Assembly: GCA_021791295.1 (NCBI GenBank)
Contig: JAJYWW010000178.1
Location: 1 to 42,607, forward strand
DNA from: a bacterium
GTDB taxonomy: Bacteria > SZUA-79 > Acidulodesulfobacterales > Acidulodesulfobacteraceae
Direction: 5' to 3'
Length of the DNA stretch: 42,607 nucleotides
Made by a program: the position numbers and the translations under genes. Below are positions 6,491 to 15,920 of the stretch, piece after piece; position 1 is the stretch's first letter, and each line of letters begins with the position of its first letter. The notes under the pieces were generated by a model. That model searched no databases, was not told where the DNA came from, and saw only the letters and a list, made by a program, of their open reading frames with translations.

Positions 6491-8814
6491 AAAATTTAGT
6501 TCTCGTAGAGTCCCCTTCTAAAGCAAATACTATAAATAAATATTTAGGCCCCGATTTTATAGTCAAAGCGACTGTGGGGCATATTAAAAATTTACCGAAA
6601 AGTTCGATAGGAGTAGACATAAAAAACGGCTTTGAACCTAAGTACGAAATAATAAAAGGAAAGGAAAAAACCGTAGACGAAATTAAAAAACTTGCAAAAA
6701 AAGCAGATATTATTTATCTGGCCCCCGATCCCGACCGCGAGGGGGAAGCTATAGCGTGGAACATAAAAGAGATTATAGACGAAATTAACGGCAAAAAGCC
6801 CGATATAAAAAGAGTTCTTTTTCATGAAATTACCAAAGATAAAGTTTTAGAGGCTATAAAAAATCCTGCCGTCTTAAACGAATCGATGTATGAATCCCAA
6901 AAAGCGCGCAGAATTTTAGACCGTTTAGTCGGTTACAACCTCAGCCCCTTTTTATGGGATAAAGTAAGAAGAGGGCTTTCCGCCGGCAGAGTTCAATCCG
7001 TCGCCCTGTATCTTATAGTAGAAAGAGAGAAAGAAATAAACGCTTTCGTCAAAGTAGAATTCTGGACGGTAACGGCTTTATTTGAAATCCAAGGCGGAGA
7101 CAAGAAAAAATTTTCTACCGGTATCGAAGGCGAACTCTTTAAAATAAACGGAAAAGACCCTGAAATTAAATCCGAAGAAGAAGCCGAAGAATTGAAAAAC
7201 AGGCTTCTTTCGATAAAAAACGATTACTCTATCGAAGACGTATCAAAAAAGCAGACTTACAGAAAAGCACCTCTGCCGTTGATAACGAGCACCCTTCAGC
7301 AGGAAGCCGCAAAAATACTTCATTTTCCCGTAAAGAAAACAATGTCCGTAGCGCAAAAACTTTACGAAGGCATCGAAATAGGAGCGGTGGAAGACGTAAG
7401 CAAAAAATCTCTCGGTCCCATAGGCCTTATTACATATATGAGGACGGATTCCACGAGAATATCGGACGAAGCGGCATCGGCGGCTAAGAAATTCATAAAT
7501 GAAGTTTACGGTTTAGACTATATTGCCGATAAAAACTCTCCCAAAAAAAGCAAATCCCAGGAAAACGCCAAAAAAGTTCAGGATGCGCACGAAGCTATCA
7601 GGCCGACGAATATTTTATTGACGCCTAAAAAAATTAAAGCATACCTGAGCGCCGACGAATTTAAATTATACAATCTTATATGGACGTATTTTACGGCATC
7701 TTTCATGAGCCAGAGCATATACGACCAGTACGCTCTTACGCTAAAAGGAACTTATATCGGCAAAAATAAAGAAAAAGACGAATATATTTTTAAGACTACC
7801 GAAAGCATATTAAAATTCGACGGCTTTCAGAAAGTTATCAATGAAAATCTTAAAAATAAAGAGACTTTGGAAGAAGAAAGCAGCGCTCAAACTCAAAACG
7901 AAAAAAATCCTTCGTCTATAATTAAAATATTCGAACTGCTTTCAAAAGGCGACCCTGCTTCCATAAAAAAAGCAGACGTTTTTCAGCATTTTACTTCTCC
8001 TCCTCCAAGATACACCGAAGCAAGTTTAGTCAAGGCATTAGACGAAAACGGTATAGGAAGGCCTTCTACCTACCAGAGCATAATAGCCAACATCAAGACC
8101 AAAGACTACGTCGCAATGACTACCGAATCGGCTGATACCGCAAAAAAAGGGAGCGCAACCCAAAAATTTAAGCCGACCGAACTTGGAATGACGGTGTCCG
8201 ATATTTTAAAATCAGGTTTTTCCGATATAATAAATTTGAAATTTACCGCTAATATGGAAAAAAAATTAGACGACATCGAAAACGGAAAAATACAAAGAAA
8301 AGAACTGCTTACGGATTTTTACGATAAATTTATGAAAAACTTTAAAGACGCCAAAGTTAATATAAAAAACATAAAAGGTTCGTCCGAACCTACCGACGTA
8401 ATATGCGAAAAATGCGGAAAGCCCATGGTTATAAAAATGGGACGGTTCGGTAAGTTTCTTGCCTGCAGCGGATATCCGGAATGTAAAAACACTAAAGAAA
8501 TAAAAAAAGTGAATAATGACGGTCAAAATATAGAACCTGAAAACGAAGAAACGGGAGAAATCTGTGAAAAATGCGGAAAGCCTATGATTATAAAAGCAGG
8601 CAGATACGGCAAATTTCTTTCATGCAGCGGATATCCGGAGTGTAAAAATATTAAACCTATTCCCGTAAAGGTTAATCAATCCAAAATACCGTGTCCTACC
8701 GGATGCGGCGGTTATCTTGTAGAAAAAAGAACGAAAAAGGGAAGAAAATTTTTCAGCTGTTCCAACTATCCCAAATGCGAATATGCATCATGGACGCTGC
8801 CCGAAAAACAATAA
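6487..8814 (+). CDS. topA: DNA topoisomerase I (type IA)
   Basis: 775 aa. It relaxes negative supercoils by transient single-strand cleavage. The Toprim domain covers roughly residues 1-130, with Glu8 (LVESPSKA) and the DxDxE metal site D81-D83-E85 (APDPDREGEA). Tyr317 in GLITYMRTDSTR is the cleavage tyrosine. QDAHEAIRPT and ALDENGIGRPSTY are further family motifs. The C-terminus carries three topoisomerase zinc ribbons: CEKCGKPMVIKMGRFGKFLACSGYPEC, a near-duplicate about 55 residues later, and a final CPTGCGGYLVEKR...CSNYPKC. Length and order are typical. It is translationally coupled to the dprA-like gene. A loop around residues 350-362 (KNSPKKSKSQENAKK) is Lys/Ser-rich. Confidence 0.98.
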   Translation: MKNLVLVESPSKANTINKYLGPDFIVKATVGHIKNLPKSSIGVDIKNGFEPKYEIIKGKEKTVDEIKKLAKKADIIYLAPDPDREGEAIAWNIKEIIDEINGKKPDIKRVLFHEITKDKVLEAIKNPAVLNESMYESQKARRILDRLVGYNLSPFLWDKVRRGLSAGRVQSVALYLIVEREKEINAFVKVEFWTVTALFEIQGGDKKKFSTGIEGELFKINGKDPEIKSEEEAEELKNRLLSIKNDYSIEDVSKKQTYRKAPLPLITSTLQQEAAKILHFPVKKTMSVAQKLYEGIEIGAVEDVSKKSLGPIGLITYMRTDSTRISDEAASAAKKFINEVYGLDYIADKNSPKKSKSQENAKKVQDAHEAIRPTNILLTPKKIKAYLSADEFKLYNLIWTYFTASFMSQSIYDQYALTLKGTYIGKNKEKDEYIFKTTESILKFDGFQKVINENLKNKETLEEESSAQTQNEKNPSSIIKIFELLSKGDPASIKKADVFQHFTSPPPRYTEASLVKALDENGIGRPSTYQSIIANIKTKDYVAMTTESADTAKKGSATQKFKPTELGMTVSDILKSGFSDIINLKFTANMEKKLDDIENGKIQRKELLTDFYDKFMKNFKDAKVNIKNIKGSSEPTDVICEKCGKPMVIKMGRFGKFLACSGYPECKNTKEIKKVNNDGQNIEPENEETGEICEKCGKPMIIKAGRYGKFLSCSGYPECKNIKPIPVKVNQSKIPCPTGCGGYLVEKRTKKGRKFFSCSNYPKCEYASWTLPEKQ

Positions 8815-8903
8815 TTTGATTTTATAAAAAAATTAAATTATTATTATATATTATTTATTAATATTTATTAAAATATATTATTTAATTATTTTCGAGGTGT
8901 CTT

Positions 8904-9716
8904 ATGTCAAACAGCATTTTTCAAGCCTTTAAAGACGTATCTATCAAAACGAAAATTATCGTTCCCCTCTTATTATTAGTCATCATTCCGATTGCATTAA
9001 TTGTTTTCAATACTTATCGACTGGCTATTTCTTTAACGAAGCATGATGCCATAGTTACAGCAAAAACCACTCTTTCCAGCCTTAATGCAATGATGCTTAA
9101 CGGAACTATAATGAAAAAAAGGGATAGAAAACAGCTTTTTTCTATTTATAAAAAAATAAAAGGCGTTAAAAAATTCCAGGTTATTAGGGGGAATGTAGTA
9201 AATATGGAATTTGGGAAAGGACTAAGGGAGGAAATGCCTAATTCTAAATCTAAGTTCGATGATAAAATATTAAACTCAAGCAAAATTCAAACTGAAATAA
9301 TTTCAAAAAACTTTTTACCGTATGAAATTAAAGTAGGCGTTCCTTTCGTTGCAAAAACAAATTCGAGAGGCATAAACTGCCTTACGTGTCATACAAAAGC
9401 TTCTTCAGGAGATATTCTCGGCGGCATAAAGTTAGTTTATTCCTTAAAACCTGTTGCTGTTTCTATAACAGGAACCTTAATCATAGCTGTAATTTTTATA
9501 GTTCTTATAATTCTGTTTCTTTATTTTATTATAAAAAGTGCAATAATTAAACCGATAGCAAAAATGTCTAAATTAGCCGACGAAATTTCTAAGGGGCATT
9601 TTGAAGAAGAAATAGAACATCCCAGAAACGACGAGATAGGTTCGCTTGCAAAATCTTTTAACAGGATGCAGGTCAGCCTGAAAAAAGCGATGGAACTTCT
9701 GAAAAGAGGCAGATGA
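8904..9716 (+). CDS. Membrane-bound c-type heme sensor with HAMP domain and no output domain
   Basis: 270 aa. Transmembrane helices lie at about residues 18-38 and 187-212. They enclose a periplasmic domain with one c-type heme motif, C159-L-T-C162-H163. A HAMP domain follows (about 208-262, with IIKPIAKMSKLADEISKGHF and DEIGSLAKSFNRM). The layout matches the heme-containing PAS-like sensors of Geobacter chemoreceptors (GSU0582/GSU0935 type), but the chain ends eight residues after the HAMP, without a methyl-accepting, kinase or cyclase module. The following frame is a separate PLP-protein gene whose ATG overlaps this stop by 4 bases, so a simple frameshift does not explain the missing output domain. 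It needs cytochrome c maturation outside this window. Confidence 0.8.
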   Translation: MSNSIFQAFKDVSIKTKIIVPLLLLVIIPIALIVFNTYRLAISLTKHDAIVTAKTTLSSLNAMMLNGTIMKKRDRKQLFSIYKKIKGVKKFQVIRGNVVNMEFGKGLREEMPNSKSKFDDKILNSSKIQTEIISKNFLPYEIKVGVPFVAKTNSRGINCLTCHTKASSGDILGGIKLVYSLKPVAVSITGTLIIAVIFIVLIILFLYFIIKSAIIKPIAKMSKLADEISKGHFEEEIEHPRNDEIGSLAKSFNRMQVSLKKAMELLKRGR

Positions 9717-10423
9717 TAAACATTCCGATATCGGACAATATAAATAACATTAAAGAAAAGATGAAAAGCGCCGCCTTAAAAAGCGGCAGAAATTTTTCCG
9801 ATATAACGCTTCTTGCGGCTTCAAAAACAAGAACCGCGGATGAAATAATTGAAGCGGCAAGGAGCGGCATAAAAGTTTTCGGAGAAAATTACGTTCAGGA
9901 ATTTTTGTCAAAATTTGAAACGCTAAGACAAAATAATGATATTATCTGGCATATTATAGGACGCCTCCAAAAAAATAAAGTCAAATATATTATCGGGAAG
10001 GTTGATTTAATACATTCGGTGGACGGCATTGAACTTGCAGAAATTATAGAAAAACATTCGGCCGCAAAAAATATAACCTCTAATATTTTAATAGAAGTAA
10101 ATCTTGCAGGGGAAAAAACAAAAGGCGGAATATTGCCTGAAAAATTAACCGGTTTAATATCCGAAATAAATAAATTTCGACATATTAAAGCCGCAGGACT
10201 TATGACTATGCCGCCGCTTGAAAGCGGAAGCAGAAAATACTTTAAGCATTTAAAAGAGCTTATCGACGAAATAAACTTAAAATCCGTTTACAAAGAAAAA
10301 CTTTCCGTTCTTTCCATGGGCACGTCCGGCGATTTTGAAACTGCAATAGAAGAAGGCGCGACTATAATAAGATTGGGCACCGTTATATTTGGAATGAGAC
10401 CTCCTAAACAAAAAATAAATTAA
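9713..10423 (+). CDS. YggS/PLPBP family pyridoxal-phosphate homeostasis protein
   Basis: 236 aa, the full length of this single-domain alanine-racemase-fold family. The PLP lysine lies in TLLAASKTRTADEI, and the family motifs FGENYVQEF, WHIIGRLQKNKVKYI, HSVDG, MTMPP, LSMGTSGDFETAIEEGATIIRLGTVIFG follow in order. Family members bind PLP and keep vitamin B6 and amino-acid pools in balance, with no known catalysis. The start overlaps the heme-sensor stop (ATGA). The gene precedes maf by 11 bases, so sensor, yggS-like and maf probably share a transcript. Confidence 0.95.
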   Translation: MINIPISDNINNIKEKMKSAALKSGRNFSDITLLAASKTRTADEIIEAARSGIKVFGENYVQEFLSKFETLRQNNDIIWHIIGRLQKNKVKYIIGKVDLIHSVDGIELAEIIEKHSAAKNITSNILIEVNLAGEKTKGGILPEKLTGLISEINKFRHIKAAGLMTMPPLESGSRKYFKHLKELIDEINLKSVYKEKLSVLSMGTSGDFETAIEEGATIIRLGTVIFGMRPPKQKIN

Positions 10424-10434
10424 AAAAATAAAAG

Positions 10435-11031
10435 ATGAATCCGCCATACATTCTTGCTTCATCTTCCCAAAGAAGAATATCTTTATTAAAAAAATTTGGA
10501 TTTAGTTTTATTGCCGTAAATCATAATATAGCCGATGAACCTAAGTTTGAAGATTTAAAATTAAAAGAAAATATTTCTATAGAAAATTTCGTCCGGCAAT
10601 TAGCCTTAATGAAAGCGCAAAGCGCTGCGGTTAATTACAAAAACAGCTATGTTATAGGTGCTGATACCGTTATTTTTTTTAACGGCAAAGCTTACGGAAA
10701 ACCTCTTAATTTAGATGACGCTTTTAACATGTTAAAAGACCTTTCCGGAAAAACGCATGAAGTTTATTCCGGAATAAGCATAGTAAACGAAAATAAAAAT
10801 ATAGCCTTAACGGATTATGACAAAACTTTCGTTTCCATAAAACCGTTAAGCGATAAAGAAATAAATTCTTATATATCGGACCATCCGCCTTTCGACAGAG
10901 CAGGAAGTTACGGAATTCAAGACGAAAACGGAATAGCAGAATCATATAGCGGTTCGTTCGAAAACGTTCTCGGTCTTCCGATGCAGAAACTTTTGCAGAT
11001 TTTAAAAGAAAATAACCTTCCGCAACCCTGA
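10435..11031 (+). CDS. maf: Maf-type nucleotide pyrophosphatase
   Basis: 198 aa. The N-terminus ILASSSQRRISLLKKFG is the Maf phosphate-binding signature (S-x-R-R). IGADTVIFFNGKAYGKP and the FDRAGSYGIQDENGIAESYSGSFENVLGLPM block are the other conserved parts. Maf proteins hydrolyse dTTP/UTP or modified nucleoside triphosphates to the monophosphate and prevent misincorporation. The residues seen do not decide between the dTTP/UTP and m7GTP subfamilies. Its end is 12 bases from the end of the convergent proC gene, leaving no room for a separate terminator on each strand. Confidence 0.93.
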   Translation: MNPPYILASSSQRRISLLKKFGFSFIAVNHNIADEPKFEDLKLKENISIENFVRQLALMKAQSAAVNYKNSYVIGADTVIFFNGKAYGKPLNLDDAFNMLKDLSGKTHEVYSGISIVNENKNIALTDYDKTFVSIKPLSDKEINSYISDHPPFDRAGSYGIQDENGIAESYSGSFENVLGLPMQKLLQILKENNLPQP

Positions 11032-11043
11032 TATCCCCTATAT

Positions 11044-11898
11044 CTAAACCAACCCTTTTGCCCTTAAATATGCCGCATTGACGGCCGAATCCAGAACATA
11101 CTTAATGCGTCCTTCTTCTAATTTTGCAAGCCCGTATGCCGTAGTTCCGCCCGGCGAGGTTACCATATCTTTTAAATCTTTCGTAGAAGTCTTAGAAAAT
11201 TCCGGGCTGTTTAAAAGTTCGGCGGAGCCGATTATAGTCTGTACGGTTAATTCTTTTGCAATATCCTTAGGAAGTCCAAGTTTAACTCCCGCTTCTATAA
11301 GCCCTTCCGCAATTAAAAAAATATAAGCGGGGCCGCTTCCGCTAAGAGCGGTTACTGCGTCAAAATATTTTTCGTCCAAGCGAATGATTTTCGACGACAA
11401 CTCAAGTATTTTAGTAACTTCGGCAATATCTTCTTCGGAAACGCCTGCGTTATAACACATTGCGCCCATTCCTTTTCCTGCCAAAGAATTTATATTGGGC
11501 ATAATCCTGAATATTTTTAATGCAATACTGCTTTTAAGGGTCTTTTTAAACACTGTTTCTATAAAATCTATTTTTACCCCTCCGGCAATTGAAACAAAAA
11601 CAGGAATATTATTACTGTTTTTCAATTTATTTAAAGTTCCCGCCGCAACTTCGACGACGCTTTCCACCGAATACGGTTTTACGGCGATAAAAACGATATC
11701 GCAATTTTCCGCTATTTCGCCTACGCTGTTTAAAGAATTAACTCCGAGGGCATTTTTTACAAAGTCCGCTCTCGAAGAATCCGTATCGTAAATAAAAATT
11801 TGCAGGTCTCCGGATTTCGATCCGGTTATTCCTTTTATTAGTCCATAAGCCATATTGCCGGCTCCTATAAAACCTATTGAAATTTTCTTTATCGGCAT
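11044..11898 (-). CDS. proC: Pyrroline-5-carboxylate reductase
   Basis: 284 aa. It reduces 1-pyrroline-5-carboxylate to proline with NAD(P)H, the last step of proline synthesis. The N-terminal Rossmann motif GFIGAGNMAYGL, the FIAVKPYSV turn, the RIMPNINSLAGKGMGAM block, SGSGPAYIFLIAEGLIEAGVKLGL and the C-terminal DMVTSPGGTTAYGLAKLEEG signature are all present. Length is close to the family norm (about 270). AGGAGG (reverse strand, about 11902-11907) precedes the ATG. Residues 90-105 (KLKNSNNIPVFVS) are slightly longer than in E. coli. It stands 33 bases downstream of the MFS gene and may be co-transcribed with it. Confidence 0.96.
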   Translation of the reverse strand: MPIKKISIGFIGAGNMAYGLIKGITGSKSGDLQIFIYDTDSSRADFVKNALGVNSLNSVGEIAENCDIVFIAVKPYSVESVVEVAAGTLNKLKNSNNIPVFVSIAGGVKIDFIETVFKKTLKSSIALKIFRIMPNINSLAGKGMGAMCYNAGVSEEDIAEVTKILELSSKIIRLDEKYFDAVTALSGSGPAYIFLIAEGLIEAGVKLGLPKDIAKELTVQTIIGSAELLNSPEFSKTSTKDLKDMVTSPGGTTAYGLAKLEEGRIKYVLDSAVNAAYLRAKGLV

Positions 11899-11931
11899 AA
11901 CATCCTCCTTATTTTATTTTTTTTATTTAGT

Positions 11932-13140
11932 TTATTTATATTTTCCTTCCTTAATCGCCGAAGATACTCCGAAAGATAAAAGAAGTATAACTCCGTATAG
12001 GGCAAATATCCAGTGAAGCGCAAATTTTTGAGCTATTATTCCGCCTATCGGAGCCGCGACCGACCCTATACCGAAACCGGAAAAGAAAAAAACGCCGTAT
12101 GCCGTCGCCCTGAATTTTTCATGAGCGTTTTCGCTTATCATAAGGTTTGAAATAGGGTTTATGGAGAAATTAAAAGCGGAAAACGCAAGAACAGATATAA
12201 AAAGTAAAATATCATGGGTAAAACCGGAAATTAAAAGAAAAATTCCGCTTATTAGCACTAAAAAAGCAAAAGCCCTATTCGATTTATAATGCTTCGTTAT
12301 TCTGGTACTGTTATATTGAAACAAAACTCCTACCAGAAGAGCGATGGTTACAAAAAACCCTCCTGCCGCGGCGGCTTGATTATGAAAAAAGATATAGTTT
12401 TTAAGTTCGGTGCCGACATAGGCAGGCAAAAAAGAAAACACCCCCTGAAAAACAAAACCGTTTAAAAACTCGGCTATAAAAATCAGGATCAGGTTTAAAT
12501 GAAAAAATTCTGTAAGAAAAGCTCTTATGTTTGACGAATCTTTTTTTATCCCGCTCCCCGCTTTTGCTTCAAAGGCCGCGGCGCCGTCCGATGACTGCAG
12601 TTTTAATATATAAGACCAAGCCAAAAGTATTAAAAAAATTATGCCAAGTATCAGATACGGAAAATTATATCCGAAAAAATAACCGAGTATTCCGGCAAAA
12701 CCGGCGCTTAAAGCTACTCCCAGAGTGCCGGCTATACCGTGTATCGCGAATGCTCTGAGCTTATCGCTTCCTATAAACGACATCATACTTAAGCCTACCG
12801 GATGATAAATGCTTCCTATCAGCCCCATAAGTATTATAGACAGCGAGAAAATAAAAAAATTAGGCGCTAAAGCCGCCGTAAAAGAAAATAAAGCCATTCC
12901 GCCGAGATAAACCCGCAAAATATGTTTCTTTTTTATTTTATCCGCTATAAAACCTACCGGCAATGATCCTGCACCGAATAAAAAAAGGTAAATGCCCGCA
13001 ATGGCTCCAAGCGTTTCATAATTTACGTTAAATTTAGTTTTAATAAGTATTAATATCGCCGGATATGTAAGTATTGCCACATGGCAAAAAAAATGGGAAA
13101 AACTTAAAAGCGAAATAGTTTCTTTTTCTTCTTTCTTCAT
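11932..13140 (-). CDS. Major facilitator superfamily transporter (Fsr-like)
   Basis: 402 aa with twelve predicted membrane helices and a charged loop between the two halves (about residues 183-205). The loop 2-3 motif appears as GFIADKIKKKHIL, and the helix 4 segment GLIGSIYHPVGLSMMS resembles the YHPxG motif of fosmidomycin-resistance-type (Fsr) carriers. Such proteins are drug or metabolite exporters of the inner membrane; the substrate here is not predictable. The gene is divergent from the CDF exporter, with a 166-bp shared upstream region that also holds a short inverted repeat (GCAAT-N5-ATTGC, 13176-13190). Confidence 0.85.
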   Translation of the reverse strand: MKKEEKETISLLSFSHFFCHVAILTYPAILILIKTKFNVNYETLGAIAGIYLFLFGAGSLPVGFIADKIKKKHILRVYLGGMALFSFTAALAPNFFIFSLSIILMGLIGSIYHPVGLSMMSFIGSDKLRAFAIHGIAGTLGVALSAGFAGILGYFFGYNFPYLILGIIFLILLAWSYILKLQSSDGAAAFEAKAGSGIKKDSSNIRAFLTEFFHLNLILIFIAEFLNGFVFQGVFSFLPAYVGTELKNYIFFHNQAAAAGGFFVTIALLVGVLFQYNSTRITKHYKSNRAFAFLVLISGIFLLISGFTHDILLFISVLAFSAFNFSINPISNLMISENAHEKFRATAYGVFFFSGFGIGSVAAPIGGIIAQKFALHWIFALYGVILLLSFGVSSAIKEGKYK

Positions 13141-13267
13141 TATGTTGCTATTTTACTAAATTTAACCTGTCGTTAGCAATTACTTATTGCGTTCCTAAAT
13201 CCGGATGAAAATATTTATAAATTTTAAATCGGCATTTGTTTGTAGCTTCTGCACCTGAATCGATTTT

Positions 13268-13297
13268 TTGGCGCTGCAGTTAAAAATATGCTATAAT
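13268..13297 (+). promoter_or_regulatory. Promoter of the CDF metal-exporter gene
   Basis: TTGGCG (13268-13273) is followed after 18 bases by TATAAT (13292-13297), which carries an extended TG at 13289-13290. The ATG is only 9 bases after the -10, so transcription would begin about 3 bases before, or at, the start codon. This implies a leaderless or nearly leaderless message. Confidence 0.65.
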
Positions 13298-13306
13298 TCT
13301 TTCATT

Positions 13307-14335
13307 ATGGCTAATATCTGTTCTTACGATGATAATGAATACGGTGTACACAGGGAGATTCATAATCATAGCGACAGCCGCAACCATAATAACGACCATG
13401 TGCATAATCATGACCATAGCAATTCGTCAAACCTCTTTACGGAAACGTTTAAAACCGAAAAAAAACTTAAATTAGCTTTTTTGCTAACCTTGGCAATACT
13501 GGCGGTTGAATTTACGGGCGCCCTATTATCTAAAAGCATGGCTTTATATTCCGAATCGGGGCATGTTTTAGTCGATGCGTCGTCGCTTTTTTTGGCATGG
13601 TTTGCACAGATACAGGTAAGAAAAAGTCCTTCGGAAAAAAATACTTACGGCTACCACAGAATAGGAATACTCGCCGCTCTTTTAAATTCCCTTTTACTTC
13701 TTATACTTTCAGCTATCTTAATATACGAAAGCTATTTAAGGCTGATGCATCCAGAAAAAATCAATTCGCATATTATGATTATTTTCCCCCTTATAAGCTT
13801 AATTATTAACGGTTTTATAGGTTTTAAAATACACGGCGGAATGCATCATAATTTAAATCTTAAAAGCTCTTTTTTTCATATACTCGGCGATTCTTTGGTT
13901 TCTTTATCGATTATTGCCGGTGGAATAATTATTTATTTTACCGGATATTATTATGTAGATCCTATTATAAGTCTTTTAATATCTCCTCTTCTCGCTATAG
14001 GCGCATTTTCGGTGATTAACGAAACTATTAATATTTTGCTTGAAGGAGTGCCGAAAGAGATTGATTTTACCCAAGTCAAAGAAGAAATATTAAAAACTCC
14101 AGGGGTGAAAAACGTTCACGACCTTCACATTTGGAGTATGTCGAAATCTTTTAAGCTTATGAGCGTCCACGTACTCGTCGAACCGACCGTCGTTAAATCT
14201 TCGGATATTTGCTGTATTATAAATAACATCCAAGAAGTTATGGAGGAAAAATTCAATATAAATCACGCGGTAATTCAACCCGAATTATCTGCCTGCGATG
14301 CGGCTGACGGTTTTTGCATTCATAAGAATTTATAA
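13307..14335 (+). CDS. Cation diffusion facilitator (CzcD/ZitB-like metal exporter)
   Basis: 342 aa from the ATG at 13307. An in-frame TTG 13 codons upstream lies inside the promoter -35 hexamer and is rejected as start. The N-terminus is His-rich (HREIHNHSDSRNHNNDHVHNHDH), a metal-binding tail typical of Zn/Co/Ni CDF proteins. Six membrane helices follow, with the two intramembrane metal sites as SGHVLVDASSLFLAW and FFHILGDSLVSLS (H-x3-D pairs). A cytoplasmic ferredoxin-like domain with VHDLHIWSMS ends the protein. CDF carriers exchange cytoplasmic metal ions for protons. The Cys-containing C-terminus (CDAADGFCIHKNL) may add a metal ligand. The gene is monocistronic and divergent from the MFS gene. 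Confidence 0.93.
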   Translation: MANICSYDDNEYGVHREIHNHSDSRNHNNDHVHNHDHSNSSNLFTETFKTEKKLKLAFLLTLAILAVEFTGALLSKSMALYSESGHVLVDASSLFLAWFAQIQVRKSPSEKNTYGYHRIGILAALLNSLLLLILSAILIYESYLRLMHPEKINSHIMIIFPLISLIINGFIGFKIHGGMHHNLNLKSSFFHILGDSLVSLSIIAGGIIIYFTGYYYVDPIISLLISPLLAIGAFSVINETINILLEGVPKEIDFTQVKEEILKTPGVKNVHDLHIWSMSKSFKLMSVHVLVEPTVVKSSDICCIINNIQEVMEEKFNINHAVIQPELSACDAADGFCIHKNL

Positions 14336-14423
14336 TAACGGTTTATTTTTTACTTGAATTAATTTTAAAAATATGTAAAATATTTATAACCAAAATAATA
14401 ATTATAAAATTTATCTGCCGATT

Positions 14424-15263
14424 ATGAGGATTATCAAATCCGAAGAAATTTCAAACGCCGTTAAAAATTTAATAATTCACTCCAGTGTCAACTTGCCCGA
14501 AGATACGTATAACGGACTTAAAGCCGCCTTTGAACGGGAAATATCCGAGCTGGGCAGAACGGTTTTGAGCAAAATTTTATTAAACGCCGAGATTGCAAAA
14601 AGCGAATCTAAACCTTTATGCCAGGATACGGGACTTGCTGTTTTTTTCGTCGAAATAGGCAAAGATGTTGCCGTTGAAGGCAAAAACATAACGGATGCAA
14701 TAAATGAAGGCACAAGATTAGGGTATTCGGAAGGATTTTTAAGAAAATCGACATGCGATCCTCTTTCCAGAAAAAACGTAGGCGACAATACCCCCGCGAT
14801 AATTCATTACGAATTTACGGACGGCGAAAAAATTAAAATAATGTATGCCGCAAAAGGCGGCGGCAGCGAAAACATGAGCGCCCTCAAGATGATGCGTCCT
14901 TCCGACGGAAAAGACGGAATTATCGACTTTGCGGTCGAAACAATGCGTTCGGCGGGACCTAACCCTTGTCCGCCTAATATTGTAGGTATAGGCATCGGGG
15001 GAAATTTTGAAAGGTCGGCTATTCTTGCTAAAAAGTCGCTTTTTAGAGAGCTGAACGAGCCTAACGCCGATCCGGAATTAGCTGAAATGGAAAAAATTAT
15101 ATTCGAAAAAATCAATAATATCGGAACTGGTCCTATGGGATTCGGCGGAGTCTGCACCGCTTTAGGGGTTCATATAACAAAAGAACCTTGCCATATAGCC
15201 AGCTTGCCGGTTGCGCTTAACGTCGAGTGCCATTCACACAGGCATTCTAAAATTATTTTATAA
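14424..15263 (+). CDS. Class I fumarate hydratase, alpha (catalytic 4Fe-4S) subunit
   Basis: 279 aa, the N-terminal half of the iron-sulfur fumarase/tartrate-dehydratase family. Cys66 (PLCQDTGL), Cys182 (GPNPCPPN) and Cys244 (GGVCTALG) are the expected cluster ligands, and the AAKGGGSEN segment (142-150) contributes to the active site. With the beta subunit next door it interconverts fumarate and malate, using an oxygen-sensitive 4Fe-4S cluster as Lewis acid. The split two-subunit form is common in anaerobes. L(+)-tartrate dehydratase is the main alternative, but the sucCD-kor context favours fumarase. It opens a long operon. No Shine-Dalgarno sequence is visible; TATAAA at 14403-14408 lies 15 bases before the ATG. 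Confidence 0.93.
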   Translation: MRIIKSEEISNAVKNLIIHSSVNLPEDTYNGLKAAFEREISELGRTVLSKILLNAEIAKSESKPLCQDTGLAVFFVEIGKDVAVEGKNITDAINEGTRLGYSEGFLRKSTCDPLSRKNVGDNTPAIIHYEFTDGEKIKIMYAAKGGGSENMSALKMMRPSDGKDGIIDFAVETMRSAGPNPCPPNIVGIGIGGNFERSAILAKKSLFRELNEPNADPELAEMEKIIFEKINNIGTGPMGFGGVCTALGVHITKEPCHIASLPVALNVECHSHRHSKIIL

Positions 15264-15317
15264 TACTATTACATATAGTTTATTATCAAACATTTATATT
15301 ATTACAATTTTTAAAAA

Positions 15318-15878
15318 ATGAATCCAATTAAAATTACTGCTCCTTTAGACGACGAAATTATATTAAAGTTAAAAACAGGGGATGAGGTTCTTATCAGCGG
15401 GACTATCTATACCGCAAGAGATCAGGCTCATTTCAGATTAGTTAAACTTATCGAAGAAAATAAACCTCTTCCGTTTGAACTTAAAGGTCAGATAATTTAC
15501 TACGTAGGACCAACCCCCGAAAAACCGGGGGAAGTTATCGGCTCTGCCGGACCGACCACAAGTTACAGAATGGATAAATATGCGCCGCTTCTTATGCAAT
15601 ACGGTTTGAAAGGCATGATAGGAAAAGGTAAAAGATCCCCCGAAGTAAAAGAAGCGATGAAAAAATATAAAGCGGTTTATTTTGGAGCAATCGGAGGCGC
15701 AGGGGCTTTAATATCTAAAACGATAACTTCCAGTAAGGTTATAGCATATGAAGACCTCCTGTCGGAAGCAGTAAGAAAGCTGACGGTCGTCGATTTTCCG
15801 GCAATCGTGGTAAACGACGTTTACGGCGGAGACCTTTACGAAGAGGGCAGAGAGAAGTATAAAGATAAATATCGTTAA
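15318..15878 (+). CDS. Class I fumarate hydratase, beta subunit
   Basis: 186 aa. This corresponds to the C-terminal (TtdB-like) half of single-chain class I fumarases. IYYVGPTPEKPGEVIGSAGPTTSYRMDKYAPLL is the family signature, including the GPTTSxRMD substrate-binding loop. GLKGMIGKGKR and the AIGGAGALISKTI segment follow. The protein pairs with the alpha subunit 54 bases upstream to form the active enzyme. No Cys ligand is needed or seen in this subunit. It is followed after 42 bases by sucC. Confidence 0.93.
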   Translation: MNPIKITAPLDDEIILKLKTGDEVLISGTIYTARDQAHFRLVKLIEENKPLPFELKGQIIYYVGPTPEKPGEVIGSAGPTTSYRMDKYAPLLMQYGLKGMIGKGKRSPEVKEAMKKYKAVYFGAIGGAGALISKTITSSKVIAYEDLLSEAVRKLTVVDFPAIVVNDVYGGDLYEEGREKYKDKYR

Positions 15879-15920
15879 TAAAAACAATAATGCAAATTTA
15901 ACTATACGGGAACAATTACT

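Noticed and set aside
13268..13306. TTG start 13 codons upstream of the CDF gene
   Set aside because: It lies within the -35 hexamer of the evident promoter and upstream of the -10, so it could not be on the transcript.
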